Below are positions 32,487 through 44,900 of a stretch of 64,000 nt of DNA, one piece after another (the stretch's first letter is position 1; the number at the start of each line of letters is the position of its first letter). This stretch comes from Membranipora membranacea (Eukaryota > Bryozoa > Gymnolaemata > Cheilostomatida > Membraniporidae). The notes under the pieces are model-generated. The model worked only from the letters and a program-made list of their open reading frames with translations. It was not told where the DNA came from and made no database searches. Both the position numbers and the translations under genes were made by a program. Location of the stretch: positions 26,226,001-26,290,000 of the forward strand of contig OU612068.1 in assembly GCA_914767715.1 (NCBI GenBank), given 5' to 3'.

Positions 32487-33330
32487 TTGCCATGTGCAAA
32501 AGTACAAAAGGTGGTTAATCTAAACTATTTTGAAGACAAATCACCACACCAAACTTATTTGTTCCCTGCAAGACAAATGTATTTCAGCTATATATTTATG
32601 AGCAAGGCGCTTGCTTCTGAGGCACTGGGCAAATATCTTGATGGTGAGAAATACTACAGAATGGCTTTGGCATGTGCGGAGAATTTCTTCCCACCTAATG
32701 ATCCATGGATTGCATATATCCATTGCAGAATAGCTTGTGCACTTATGCATCAGCTGGAATTAACTAGGGCAAAGAAACATCTGGACACCGCCCTTGTCAC
32801 TTATAATGAGATTGCCAATCATGATTATCTGCAGGCAGAAATGGCAGGTTGCCACAACGACATTGCCCAACTTCACATTTACAAAGGAGAAAGTGTTGAA
32901 GCTGTACGCCAACTAAATATAGCGTTACAATTTGAAATAAACATGAACGATAGGGCTCATCGAGACACAGTCTTGCCCAAATATACGAGTATTCGGGCAG
33001 ATATCTATCAGCTATAATATGTTACAAGATCGCTCTTCGTATACTGCCAGCTCTCTCTAAATACTCAACCACGAATATAGCTTGCGCTCATCTTCGATTA
33101 GGCAAGCTCTACTCTTATTCTGAACCCAACTGAGCTCCTATCACCGGCCCATGATGAGTATTTCAAGGCATTTAGACTGGTTGTACAAGACAGAGCACCT
33201 GATGCGAAGTTGTCACTACTGATAGCAGCTGAGATGTCGATCAACTTTAAACTCTGGGGAGTGGTGACAGGTGTTTTGAAGTCCTGAAAGGTGTGATCAA
33301 TTCAGCCAGTAAGATTTATTGGTTCAAACA
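32487..33330 (+). pseudogene. Intronless TPR-like protein pseudogene
   Basis: A 176-codon frame reads as helical pairs typical of tetratricopeptide repeats: KYLDGEKYYRMALACAENFF, then YIHCRIACALMHQLELTRAK and CHNDIAQLHIYKGESVEAVR. After the stop at 33015-33017 the homologous text carries on in other frames (ALRILPALSKYSTTNIACAH, LRLGKLYSYSEPN, then EYFKAFRLVVQDRAPDAKLS, CFEVLKGVINSA), so at least three frameshifts have occurred. No ATG opens the frame and no introns are evident over more than 800 bp. A decayed retrocopy or a last-exon relic is the likeliest reading. The parent protein is unknown to me. Confidence 0.65.
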
Positions 33331-33334
33331 GCAA

Positions 33335-34410
33335 GATATTACTCCTCTGGATAGTCCACTTCTTCTGTTGCCCACTTGTGACTAAGATAACAGGTCTGAT
33401 TTGTTATGACTGTATTTTCCTGGAAACAATAACCTTATTAAGTCCTATATTGTGAATTTTCTAGCAAAATTATGAAGCCTACACGCCTAGATCACGTCAT
33501 GTCAATATATAATACAATTCTGACAAAGAAAGAAACAAATAACATGATTATGTCTTTGGTGGTGTTAGTGGGCCAAATCCACACAGAGTTTTGTGTTATT
33601 TTATAACCTGATCATTTCAATTCCGTCTATAAGGAATAAAAGTCAATGAAATCATTGAAACATCTTTGCAGGACTAACAAGTTTAATAGTGTGATTAAAA
33701 CTCCTGGATGGATAAAAATATTAATATTCTCTATGTACAAAAATCATGTGATTGTTATACCTACACAATTTCATCATTGCCTACTCGAACGGAAGGACAT
33801 CAGGGCCATCAACAGATACAGTTCTGTTCTTTCTCGCCTTTATCGTTCTTTTACTCGCAGACCCTAGAGGAGGTATGATTACCTTCTCTTCAACTATATT
33901 ACCAATATCTGGCATTCTTTGTTTAGTTCACCTACAGTGTCTCACGCTATGCTTCTGCTTCTTTCAAACAGGGAATTTGGCTTTTGGCATAGTTACAACT
34001 AAATCCCTGTCGCTGGTGACTGTTGCGCTTCACATGTGTTGTTTGACCTCTTCATCAAGTGTCAATTAATTCTCACTCACTGATATTTGTATTTGTATCG
34101 GATTTTATTTGGGATAGCTGCTTTTAGCTCTGTTTCAGCCTGCCCTGTTGAGAGTAGCTAAAGCATAGAGAGCTTGAATCAATACAGTATTCATCATATT
34201 ATCCTATGATCAAGTGCACCAATTGATGAAATACAATCACAGATATACAAGCAAAAGTTTTTCCACAGAGAGTATCAAATATATTGTCTCTAAGTTTGAT
34301 GTTGTTTGTTTTATTGAAAGCTGGTGAACTTGAACTAAACCTAACAATTTAGACTTACCCTATTGTGACCATTCTCTGAGTTTTCTGTCCGTGTTTTAAA
34401 AGAGGACAAC
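33335..34410. other. No supported gene
   Basis: A plus frame near 33790-33890 encodes a hydrophobic stretch (TVLFFLAFIVLLLADPRG) that could be a membrane exon, but I found no partner exon. Otherwise nothing is evident. Confidence 0.35.
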
Positions 34411-34417
34411 TCCCTAT

Positions 34418-34835
34418 TTAATTTATATACAGACTGCAAAACCATTTATATTTAGAATAAGACTTACATCGACCAAATCCCTTACCTTGCCCTATAAAAT
34501 AACTCATAGCATATGAAGGATGAACGTCAGCATCCACCAGCAAGGTATCCATGTGTTGAAAAGCCATGAGGTCAAGTATAAACTGTTCGATAGACATGGC
34601 TAAAGCTGATTCTGTACAAATAACATCCAAGGTAGAGACTCTAAATACGGATTAAAGAGGTACTGAGATAATCACTCTTCTCAGTAGATAAGCTCTTGTA
34701 TATCAATAGCTTTCTTGAGCTTTGTGTAGCTTTGTACTGTCTTTATCCGCTCAGACTTCTCAATCTTGATACCATCGAGTCTCTTGATTTGTGGCAAGGT
34801 ACCGATCACATAGTCACTGTATCTCTCAAACTCTA
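34418..34835 (-). pseudogene. Relic of DNAAF11/LRRC6 (dynein axonemal assembly factor)
   Basis: The minus-strand segment from about 34833 to 34687 reads FERYSDYVIGTLPQIKRLDG then IKIEKSERIKTVQ, matching the C-terminal leucine-rich-repeat cap of DNAAF11 (the YRxFVVATLPQLKWLDG region). The segment 34643-34487 reads FILDLMAFQHMDTLLVDADV, like the CS/p23 domain start (LDLAVYRHLDTSLIDVDVQP). In the true gene a long charged coiled coil separates these parts; here only about 45 bp does. The cap also ends in a stop with no donor. DNAAF11 acts in the cytoplasm in pre-assembly of ciliary dynein arms. This looks like a collapsed pseudogene fragment, and the leucine-rich repeats themselves were not found. 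Confidence 0.6.
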
Positions 34836-34838
34836 CAC

Positions 34839-34935
34839 CAGGGCTGCCAACTATTTTTGTGGAAAAGAGCAGATTATGTTGAGGCCTGGAAAAATGGGTA
34901 GATCTACTCTTAAAATTGTGGAGGTGGCAGCCCTG
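34839..34935. mobile_element. Small MITE-like inverted-repeat element
   Basis: Termini CAGGGCTGCCA and TGGCAGCCCTG are exact complements, with further pairing inside (AACTATTTT against AAAATTGT). At 97 bp it is a miniature element, perhaps hAT-related by its CAGGGCTG ends. No clear target duplication was seen. It sits next to the DNAAF11-like cap exon. Confidence 0.6.
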
Positions 34936-34939
34936 ATAA

Positions 34940-37180
34940 AAGTCCTTCAGATAGTCAAGAACAGTCAAGATGCATCCTCATATAACTCAAAATGTGATTT
35001 GCTGCCAATGATCCATGTAAATGACTGTTATGATTTGCCTGCTCATGATGTTTGCTCTAATATTTACAAGTGGGTGGTACCGTAACTATCATGTTATCTC
35101 ACTGATGCAGATCGTAACCAATCATCTGACACATATCATGATATTAAACTACACAATCATCTCAAATTTGTTTGCAGCGAAATCACTGTATGTTCAGTTG
35201 TTAGCGTAGATGTTTATCTAAAGGCATTACATTGTCGATTATAATAGCATTTAGACTGAATAGGACCGGAGTTTGTTGGAGTGATCGATTGAACTCAGGA
35301 AACAGTACAAGCAGAGTTTAAAGCACCATCTTACAGGTCAGTGACGCAGTAATCGATTTGGATTTAAGTTTTACAATGGCTGAGCATCTGTACACCAGAT
35401 GCAGAGGTACAAATCTGACGATTTTATACGGAAGCGCTCAGGGTTCTATTGCTATGCTCAATGCTCTATTTCCACGGCTGGAGGCTGGGGTACCGCCAGG
35501 CATGGGGGCAAGAGTTTTGGGGTTCAAACTGGCTTACGGTTGAGAAACGTAACACAAACATAATTCCTCAGGTGGCTGCTCTTGGGAATTGTTAATGCAA
35601 TATAGCAACCGATTGTAAAAGCATCGCTTATATCTTGCAACGTCAGCTGCAGCCCGCCCTAGAATGGCTTGCACATTGGTTACTCCTAGCCTGAGCGCCA
35701 TAGGTATTTTGTTTGACAAGTTTTACATAACAGCAGTTCCCAGTAGGGATCTGCAGAAAACCTTATGCATACTGTTGTGGTCGCCCGGAATAAGGCCATT
35801 CTCATTGCAACCATTTTTGCGATCAATCACCGCAAAGATAACCTAAGAAGTAAAACTCTTTCAACTCAAACTGGTATTAATAGCTGAAGTGATTTTTATC
35901 CTACTTGCAAAGTGAGACTTCTAGAAATTAAAGTCATTTTGAAATAACTCAACAGAGGCCTATAAAATCAGTATTATTAACATGACGAGTAACTTTATCT
36001 TTTCCTTCACTTCCTTACACGCAATATCATCGGGCGTGTAAGTTTTATTATCAGATACTAGCTGTTGTTAGGTTACCCTTGCTGACAGGACTGCTGTTAC
36101 CATGCAACCTGAACATTCAGTAGATTACACGCATTCCTTGCTGAGCTTTTTTGATCCTGGGTCAACATTGAGTGCTATACGTAACAAATGTTTTCTATGC
36201 TACCTGGACAAAAACAGTAGACAGTTTTGAAATCCCACCCATGAAAACCACCACTTTGAATCATCAATATCACGCCAAGCTTTGAGAAATATTTCTTCCA
36301 AAAGGAAGCTATTGATTAAGAAGTCCTGTTCTGCCATTCTTTGCTGGATCACAGCATAATGGTCTGTAGCTCCTGGGTCAGGCTGCCCACCTAATTCTGC
36401 CTGCCCAGGCTACAGGAAGTGTATCAGTCATAAAATAATCTTTATGCACAATGTTGACAGTAATTGTAAGAAATTATAATAAAACTAACAATCCATTTGT
36501 CATCACTTTATAATTCTGACTCACACTTCTAAATTCCCACCACATTGGGGAAGTTGTATTTGAATTATTAGGTTATTCATCTTCCTCAAGTAGTCACGTT
36601 TATGCATTCTTTCATTAACAATGCAACGTAATGCCACCCGATGCCCAGTTTACACAAGATAGGATTGTGTGCAGCCGATTGTAGTTTATAGGTTAGCTCA
36701 AGCCTATATTTAATAAATAATACAGACCATTTTGAAACTAGATAGCTATGTAATCAGGCTAGATAAAAATGCCAGTTAGCCTCTACTTGATAATGCTAAC
36801 AATGTTTGCTTTGTAACTTAGAGATCGCATTATCGTGATCTTTACTCTATCCAAGCGTACAGGGCCAAGAACTACGTCTTACTGCCAATTGACCTGTCTT
36901 GCTGCCCTACCCTTGCTCTACCCAATTGCACTGTATCACTTTTGGCCTCGTGTGGTTCTTACGGCATTCAATGGCAGTGCTGTAGCAATTCTATTCTTAC
37001 TGCCTAACAGCACTGTCGGTTTTCATGGCGGAGCTCAGGCATAGAATCAAAAATCAAAAGTGGGTCATGGTTATTTTATGGTAATAACCATCAGGGAAAC
37101 TGATCAAAGTTTATGGGTAAGGTTCTGTTCTGACCTTACTACAACATACAATAATAAACTGCCTTTTATTTCCAGACTAA
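34940..37180. other. No supported gene
   Basis: Only short frames (60-70 codons) without motifs occur. A plus frame at 36835-37044 just before the small membrane protein has hydrophobic stretches but no splice link to it that I could establish. Confidence 0.4.
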
Positions 37181-37192
37181 CAGCTGAGAAGG

Positions 37193-37426
37193 ATGGGTAA
37201 AGGATCAGCAGACTTGTGTCCCGGATTATTATGGGCCTTTCTCTGGTTCCTTGTTCTTCTCGTCGCCTGGTGGTTTGCTTTCTTCATCGCTTGGTTCTAC
37301 ATATTCTTCCTGCCATTCAGTGCCTGCATCGATCCATGCAAGGGTGTCTGTGAATCACTCTTAAAACTAGTACAACTACCTCTGACAGTAGCAGAAAATA
37401 TGGTGTCTATGAAAGCCATGTGCTAA
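37193..37426 (+). CDS. Small hydrophobic (membrane) protein, 77 aa
   Basis: A single coding exon opens with ATGGGTAAAGG shortly after a good acceptor (TTTTATTTCCAG at 37163-37174), implying an upstream non-coding exon. Residues 8-45 are strongly hydrophobic and aromatic (LLWAFLWFLVLLVAWWF, FYIFFLPFSACI), enough for one or two membrane passes. A conserved-looking amphipathic tail follows (LLKLVQLPLTVAENMV). The pattern CPGLLW, PFSACI and VQLPL recalls a family of short unnamed invertebrate membrane proteins, from memory only. No function is assigned. Confidence 0.65.
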   Translation: MGKGSADLCPGLLWAFLWFLVLLVAWWFAFFIAWFYIFFLPFSACIDPCKGVCESLLKLVQLPLTVAENMVSMKAMC

Positions 37427-37429
37427 TTT

Positions 37430-40195
37430 AATTTTATTGTATTTCATGTCTATTCAGATTTGCGATAAATTGCAATGAATTCTCAAATCCAACAAGATGT
37501 CATCTTGAGTTCTAACCTAGCATGCTCTCTATAGTCCATCTAAAGGGGGTTGACCTGGCTAACGTAATGAACATTTCATTCTTAGATTCAAATATCAATA
37601 TCTCTTTTATACTTCTTATATTTTCTTCTAGAAGTATATTTATATTTGTGTCTCTTTCGCTAGATCAGTTTTAAAATTATTAACAAAGTTCTATAAAATA
37701 CTGCTACCTCCAGCTGTATATATACAACTGTGTATAACATTATCAGACCGAGGCCTCCTATGTGGGTTGCTAGGCCAAGTTTTATGATAACACAAACTGT
37801 TTGCAGATGTTGATGATCTCTCAACAATATACACAGCAATTATCCGACCTACTCTTCATATTTAAGATTGCTAGACTGAAATGCTGGCAACATTAATTAC
37901 ATAATTGTTTGCTATGTTCACTTTATGTTAAAATATACTGCTAATAAGGCTGATAACCTCAATAAGACATACCGGTAGTACATTGCATACCTAAACTTAC
38001 TTCGAGTATGATCCAGTTTTTCTGTGTATAGAGTTGCTCTTCGTGCAAAGAACGAACTAAATGTATAGTGTCTAACCCGTCTAAATGAAAATGGTCTAGA
38101 AGTTTGTTACTCTGTGGTGGGGGAGTCGTATTGCAAAAGTCAGGTATTGAGAAGCGGCTTGATAGTACACAGCTTTTTTAAATGACCCTCCCCATCTACA
38201 CAGGGAAATAACCTATCCTAAGTCATATTGGTCTTTAATTTACACTCACATATTGCTTGCAAAGCAAAATATGATCAAATTGGATGGATACTTTGACCTG
38301 CTTATGGCTAATATTACTCATTACTCATGTCCATGTAGCATGTTCTCATTGCCCAGATTATGGGAAAGAGATCTCACTTTCATTTTGTTAGTCACACTAT
38401 TTCATAGGGAACAGTACAATGTGTAAAAACTGATAACAATGACCTCATGACAAGCTATCTCATACTTTGTCGACAGATATGATTGATGGCATATTTGACC
38501 CATATGAGATAACTAAATATTACTCATCATGTGATCCCAGGCTTTCCTCGTTAAATTTATCACAAGTTATATCTGAGCTAGCGTGTCAATAGTTTGTACA
38601 GAATGAACACAACTATCCCACATAATACAATTCAAATCCAAATGACAACCCTCAATTTGTGTCGATTTCACCTTTATGCCTTGACAAAAAGCATAATCAA
38701 CTTCATACACTATTATTATATCCAAATCTATCTTGTTTCCCAACATTTTGTTGAGACAAGCTCAGCAATAGATCAGTAAAACTAAGTACGTTTTGAATAC
38801 CTTTATTGACAATGTGCTGTTTGAGGGTACCTCCGGGGTTGTTCTAGCAGGTGGTAAATGAAATTACTGGTAAAGTCATGAATTATCTTCTCTTTCTTCA
38901 TGGACGCACAACTGGCGGGTGTTTGATAACCATACTGTTACAGGTGTAGCAGATCATTCTTTCGGGTGGCACACTACACTGAGGGGTAGTAGACTTGTCG
39001 ATTCAGCTGGTCCTTATGAAGGTTGATACTAACATTAAACATCACAAACCTCTCATTGATAACAACTACTTTTGAACCAGTCTGACTACCTCGTCAGCCT
39101 GTCGTTGTGTTTCATATCTCATCAACGAACGGCTATTGAGTGTAGCAGATATTGGGTAATTTGAATTTGACAGCCTGCCATGACAGCACATCATATGAAT
39201 ACATATATATGATTCAATGTACTAGACTGCGGCAGAGTAAAATGTCAGTGATTTAGTTGAGTTCTCATAAATACTTGCCCGTCCAGTAGGAGCTTCTTTC
39301 ATACCCTGATTTTATTCCTAAATCCGGTCACTGTGAAAAAAGCCTAATAAAAAGGAAAAATAAGAAAATAATTCTATTCTGGCGAGTCGCTGATGTCAGC
39401 CTGTTAAAGACGTGATTATGACGCAACACAAAACTGATCAGTATGGCACAACCTTGTAAACAACGAATGCGATTAAACTACAGGTGAGCACCGCAGGAAA
39501 CCAGTTTATTTATTATCGCGCAATGGTGGAATACACCACGCGACCATGGAAGCTATTGTTGTTGATATCGCAGTTCGCTGTAACAAAGTGTCAGTGGTAC
39601 ATTGAGCATATACACATTATGATAGTGTTTTGAGGTTTAGGGTAGGACGGTTGCGTAGCAAGGAGTCATTTTACTCCCTCTTGTGGCTGATGAATACGAA
39701 AAACCTGGGTATTGAGTGGGCCAGACGCATTCATAGATCATACACAATTTTCAATATCCCTCCACCCGCCTCAACATATTATTTTTTATATGGAGTGCAG
39801 AGAGAGTGGGATTCCTCTCTCCCTCCCTATGCCTGCAGGGAGGGTGGGACTGGGAGACCCTCCCTGATGGCTGCAATGACTTTGTTTGTAATTTGTGAGT
39901 TGTATTTTTATACATAATTGAGAGAGGATAACTGATAGAACATGACAATATCTGCGAGGTTGATCAATGTTTACAAATAAGCTCACATGGCCCATGTGCA
40001 CAGTTCCCGCCACAATTTGACCAATCACAAAGATCTCAATTCATATTTCCTGTGAAAATCTTGGAGGAGATTGTCTGAGATGAAGCAAACTCGAACTCAT
40101 TTGGAACCAGAATCTTTCATTCTTTAGACTAGGGGTAAGTGAATCAATGCACACATTTGCAAGAAGGTTAACATAGCAATTCCCAGCAATAATTT
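37430..40195. other. No supported gene
   Basis: AT-rich intergenic sequence with short frames only. Around 39770-39890 a GA/CT-rich block with self-complementary GGGAGGGTGGGA and TCCCTCCCT motifs suggests an old repeat. Nothing else is evident. Confidence 0.4.
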
Positions 40196-40299
40196 ATTTA
40201 CTATACTGTTACTGAATGTCCACTCCAAAACCTGGCAATGTTTGACAACACCCCTTTGAAATCATTTCAAGCATAGGTATCTGGAGTTACACCACATGT

Positions 40300-40696
40300 C
40301 TACTCCAAAACCTGGGACTTTGGCAAAGTTTGACTCCCCCCCCCCCCCCTTTAACTCATAGGCATCTGGACACAGACAGCAGGTCACTGACAGTTGATTT
40401 GATGAGTTGCAGCCTTGTGTGTGTCACACACACACACAAGGCTGCAACTCATCAAATCAACTGTCAGTGACCTGCTGTCTGTGATCTGGAGTTACAAGCA
40501 TGTATAATTTGCCAATGTCCAGTATCAACCACCCCCTATGGTTGATACTGGTTGATATTGCAGTGGACATTGGCAAATTATATTAAATATTTAATTTATA
40601 CACACATGCTGCTTGTAACTCCACTCCAGATGCCTATGAGTTCAGGGGGGGGGGGAGGGAAGTCAAACATTGCCAAAGTCCCAGGTTTTGGAGTAG
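40300..40696. mobile_element. Three-armed nested palindrome (cloverleaf-like element)
   Basis: The outer arms are 40300-40370 and 40625-40696 (CTACTCCAAAACCTGGGAC paired with its complement, including a 14-C run against an 11-G run). Inside lies hairpin 1, with arms 40371-40423 and 40431-40483 exact complements over 53 bp and a 7-nt loop. Hairpin 2 (40484-40622) is imperfect, with arms such as ATAATTTGCCAATGTCCA and AGTATCAACCA. The whole can fold as a three-way junction. A diverged partial copy of the outer arm lies just upstream (40215-40290). No coding capacity. Probably a non-autonomous transposon of unusual form. Confidence 0.85.
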
Positions 40697-40719
40697 ACCC
40701 ATGACTCTGCCCAGGGATG

Positions 40720-41950
40720 GATGGGCCATGACATAAAAATATTAACAAAGACAGCCACTCAACTCAAATTTATTAACAGCCAGGCTATAAATAAGCCTGT
40801 TGCCGTGGTCAACAACTTAGAGGTCTACCAATGAACTAAACAGTTCATTGGTCTCTACCTGTGTATAGTAAGATAACAAAGTTAGTAGTTGTAAGCACCA
40901 GGGTGAGTTTTAAGTGTAGGCTGAGAGTTCCCAAGAATGCATATATATTGCAGCAAATAGTTACTCAACTGGTACTTCTTGCAGTGTGTCAGCGCAGGCT
41001 TCCCTGTATCATCCACTCAACCAGGAACCTCGATTTCATAAACTAAGGTTAATGACTCACACAACCTAGTACATAATAGATGAGGACACTGGATGTGTAT
41101 AGTAGGAATGTGTTGTAACATACATAAGGGCATGATGCTGTTGACATGATCAATATTGACCAGCCAACAGTCATGACAGACTAACTTGCTGTTTATCCTT
41201 CGGGTATGAATCGGCTGTTTGAAATAGCCGACTCAGTCCAAGGTTTGAAAGTTGGCAAGTAGTTGCAGGCATCAGTACTGGAAGGACACGCTGGGTGCGT
41301 GAAGACTCATTAAACGCGTTGGGGGCAGTCTTAGGACGTTTTGAGGTGTCTTGAGATGTTGTAAGACCGTCTTGAGACGTTGTCAGACAGTCTTGAGATT
41401 GTGTATGCAGTCCTGTGGCATTATTTGTAGGCCAATTGATTTGCACTCAATAAACCAAAACAATACACCCTTAACATTTGATTTCATGGAACTAATGTTA
41501 TGTACTTCTCAGAACTGGTTTGATTTTGTAATGATAACTGGAATGCAATGCATCAATACACTTTCACACCAGATTATTGCTGAATATTAGTTGTATGTAA
41601 TGTACCCTGAAGTCTCATCCATAGGCCTAAGGATGGCAATCCCATGGGGGTGAGCTATAAACTTAAACTGAAAGGGCTGGATGATATGATTGCTTTATCA
41701 CAGTCAGGAGGTACAACAATTTAATTGTTTTTGGAGGCGAAGATATCTGGAAAGAGTTGTGTATCAATGGTTTGGTACTTTCATGGACATAATTTTGGAT
41801 ATAAAAATACCCAACTTGTGCTATATCATTCCGCCATCAGAGGGAACATGCATGTTCTAGTCACGAGGGGGGTGTCAGTGTTGGTTAAAGGTCCTCACGT
41901 GGTTAGTGGCAATCACTAGTCACACCTCGAACAGAATTGCTTACTTTTTT
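40720..41950. other. Upstream region of the LIN54 gene
   Basis: Mostly featureless. From 41325 to 41405 an imperfect repeat of about 22 bp (GTCTTGAGACGTTGT and variants) occurs about four times. A tract ending TTACTTTTTTAG at 41952 is the acceptor of the first LIN54 exon found; earlier non-coding exons are likely but not identified. Confidence 0.5.
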
Positions 41951-41961
41951 AGGTTAGCAAT

Positions 41962-44900
41962 ATGGGAGACAAATCTGAAGAGATACCTATGGTGGTTGAC
42001 GAACCACAACCGGCTGTAATATCTGTAGCTCCTAGACCTGTCACAGTCTCAAAGGCTGGTGTTACAATAATTCCACCATCAAATGTGGTCTTGTCAATAT
42101 CTTCACCGCCTACTGCAAGGGTATGTAAACAATCATGTCAGTCAACCTGAACTCTAGCTTGTTTCTCGCTTGACCAATCTAAAAATATTCATATAGGGTA
42201 CGCCTCACAGCTTAATTTTCATTCAGTACCAGAAATTAGTTGTGATTTTTTTTTAACTCAATCCTTATAAAAATCAACTTTTTGTGGATTAAAAATGTGA
42301 CAAAAGCTCCTAATCCCTGTAGGTTTGTCAAAAATAAAGATATCTTTTCCATTTGTGATGCTTTAGCTGATACAGACAGTACCAAAGGTCATAGCTTCAG
42401 GAGGAGGAGGGGCTAAATCGACCTACCAGGTGGTACGACTGGTCACTCCAGCTCAACAGAAACAGCTACTCGGCAAACAAGGTGGTTAATTTTTATTGTC
42501 GCTCTTCTGTGTGTCCTCGTTTTGCTGCTAAGCTTTTCACAAGGGTTCATCGGGACTATCTGGCTGAGGACTTGATTTTGGGTTCTACTGTGGCTAACAA
42601 GCTACCAATGTATGGCTTACCATACACTTATAATATGAAACAGGGATAGTTAGGTCTTGTTCAGTGGTGTGCGCGTCTAGATTATTTCACTTCAGGACAT
42701 TCATCATGAAATCATGAAATGAAAACTAAGATAACCAGACCACCATTTTTCAGTATTTATCAAATTTGGAGTTGCCCACCCTAAACTTGTCAATGATATG
42801 AAAATCCCGATGCAGGAAGGTCTGTATCTAACATGATAAAGAATGTGACAGTGAATCACTGTTTGATAAGTTATTACCCTGATGATGTATTCTAGTTGCC
42901 CCAGTTCGCTTAGTGACAACCACAAACCCAGCGTCAGGAGCGTCACGTATACAAATCCTACCATCAACAACAGTGACTAGCGCTAAAACATTACATCAGA
43001 GGCCTGCTACTGTGACTGTTCAACAGAGACCTGCTACTGGTGTCACTATACAACAGAAACCTCTCTCATCACAGCGACTTATCCTACCTGCCACACAACC
43101 AAACAATTCACCTCAGGTTAGGTTCTATGTAGACTTTTCCTTCTAGCAAAGAGCTATTTATGAGAATTATTATACAATTCAGAAACCTAAACACCAGCGC
43201 ATGTCATCCAGTAGTATATCGCAGGTAAATAGACTAGATAACAACATACATGCAATAACCATCACCTCAGAGAAATGCATAGTTATCAGAGTAACGGCGA
43301 AAGACCCCATTGCTTGTCCAAAATGCCAGGCAGGTCTTAATCCCTGGCTAGACTAATCTATGAAATTTTTCATCATGTCACTTCAGTCACATAGATGGTT
43401 AACTTCATGTAGTTGATTTTTATAAGATGAGTCCCAGCCTAAGAACCCAGGTGACTCCAATTTAGACTCCACCTTGAACTTTTATGTTATTTCTCCTTTA
43501 GATTTTGACGATCCCCTTTACCCAGACTGCTCCGTCTCTGCAGCCAGTTCTTACCACAGGTGCACCTGGAGCTACTGTCATAGCACCGAAGTCTATTGGC
43601 GCCACACAACAGGTGCTAGCTATACTGTCACCTCATAAAACAGGTGTTCCTCCTCACCAGCAGGTACATGTCATCTTGCTTATTATGAACCCTCTCTTTG
43701 TGCTGCTACTATTCATTGGATGATTTTTGTGACGACATTCAATATTCAAAAATATTGTCTGCGTGTGAAATAAAAATGTAAGAATTTGTGGTTTTGGATA
43801 GTTGTCTGCGATCTCATGGTTGCTAACTTGCCACTCCCACCTAAAGAAGCTTTGGAGGTCTTTCAATTAAAAACAGCCAAAATTGTAATCTGATCGCTCA
43901 CTGAATGTGTGAGTGATACCTCCTAGACTCGCACTCAGAAATCGCTCACTCATCGATGGTACTTTATACATTCTGCATGAGCAATTTAGAGGCGATTTTG
44001 TCTAATTAAAAGACCAAGTGAGTGACAAATTTGAGCAATGTGATAGTGATAATTTGCTTTAGTAAAGCATCGCTCATTCTAATTGAAAGATCCCCTGTTT
44101 CAATTCCTTGTTCAAAAGAAAGAGAAGACAACTCTGTTATTGGTATGAGCCAAATTACTGCAATTATTCTCTCCAGAATTCCATACATTTTCTTTCATGT
44201 ATCAGTGAAAACATACTCACAAAGCTTGATATAGTTTATGTTAATTCTCATGCATTATAGACTGTCCGGGTGGTCGCCCACTCTGCTCCCTCCCCTAATA
44301 AAACTATAAGACTGGAACCAAACATTGAAGTAACTAAACAAGAACCGACTGTAATAAAAAAGGAACCTACTGCAGAGAGCAACCAAAGAAAACCCTGCAA
44401 CTGTACCAAGTCTCACTGCCTCAAATTGTGAGTTTTCTGATTCGAAATTAATATTGTTGTAACTAAATTCTTCATCAACACATTAGCCCGCCTCTAACTT
44501 TTCATAAAAAATACTTCATTTAGAGCCGGCAATGAGCTCTTTAGCCACTGCTGACACAGCTGGACTTTGCCCAGCAGAGCCACCAGTCAAAAATTTAAAT
44601 AGAGAGTTGTGGCATCAAAACATCTAGCCAGTAGCTTTGCATGGAGTTATATGAGCTCTCAAAATGTAGGGAGTATCTTCTTCCCCAGCCATCCGCCGTG
44701 GTTTAAATATGATAAACTCTACAAGGAAGCGCTCAAGCTAAACATTTCTTATCAGTCCAACCATTGTAATGGTTGAAAACATCATGTTTGATAAACCAAT
44801 GCCACATCTTATTATGTATATATATGTGGACATTCAATTACTTCTCAGAGTTGCATAAAGATGCATAGCATTTCAAGGTCACTTGATAGCCTCAAGCAAA

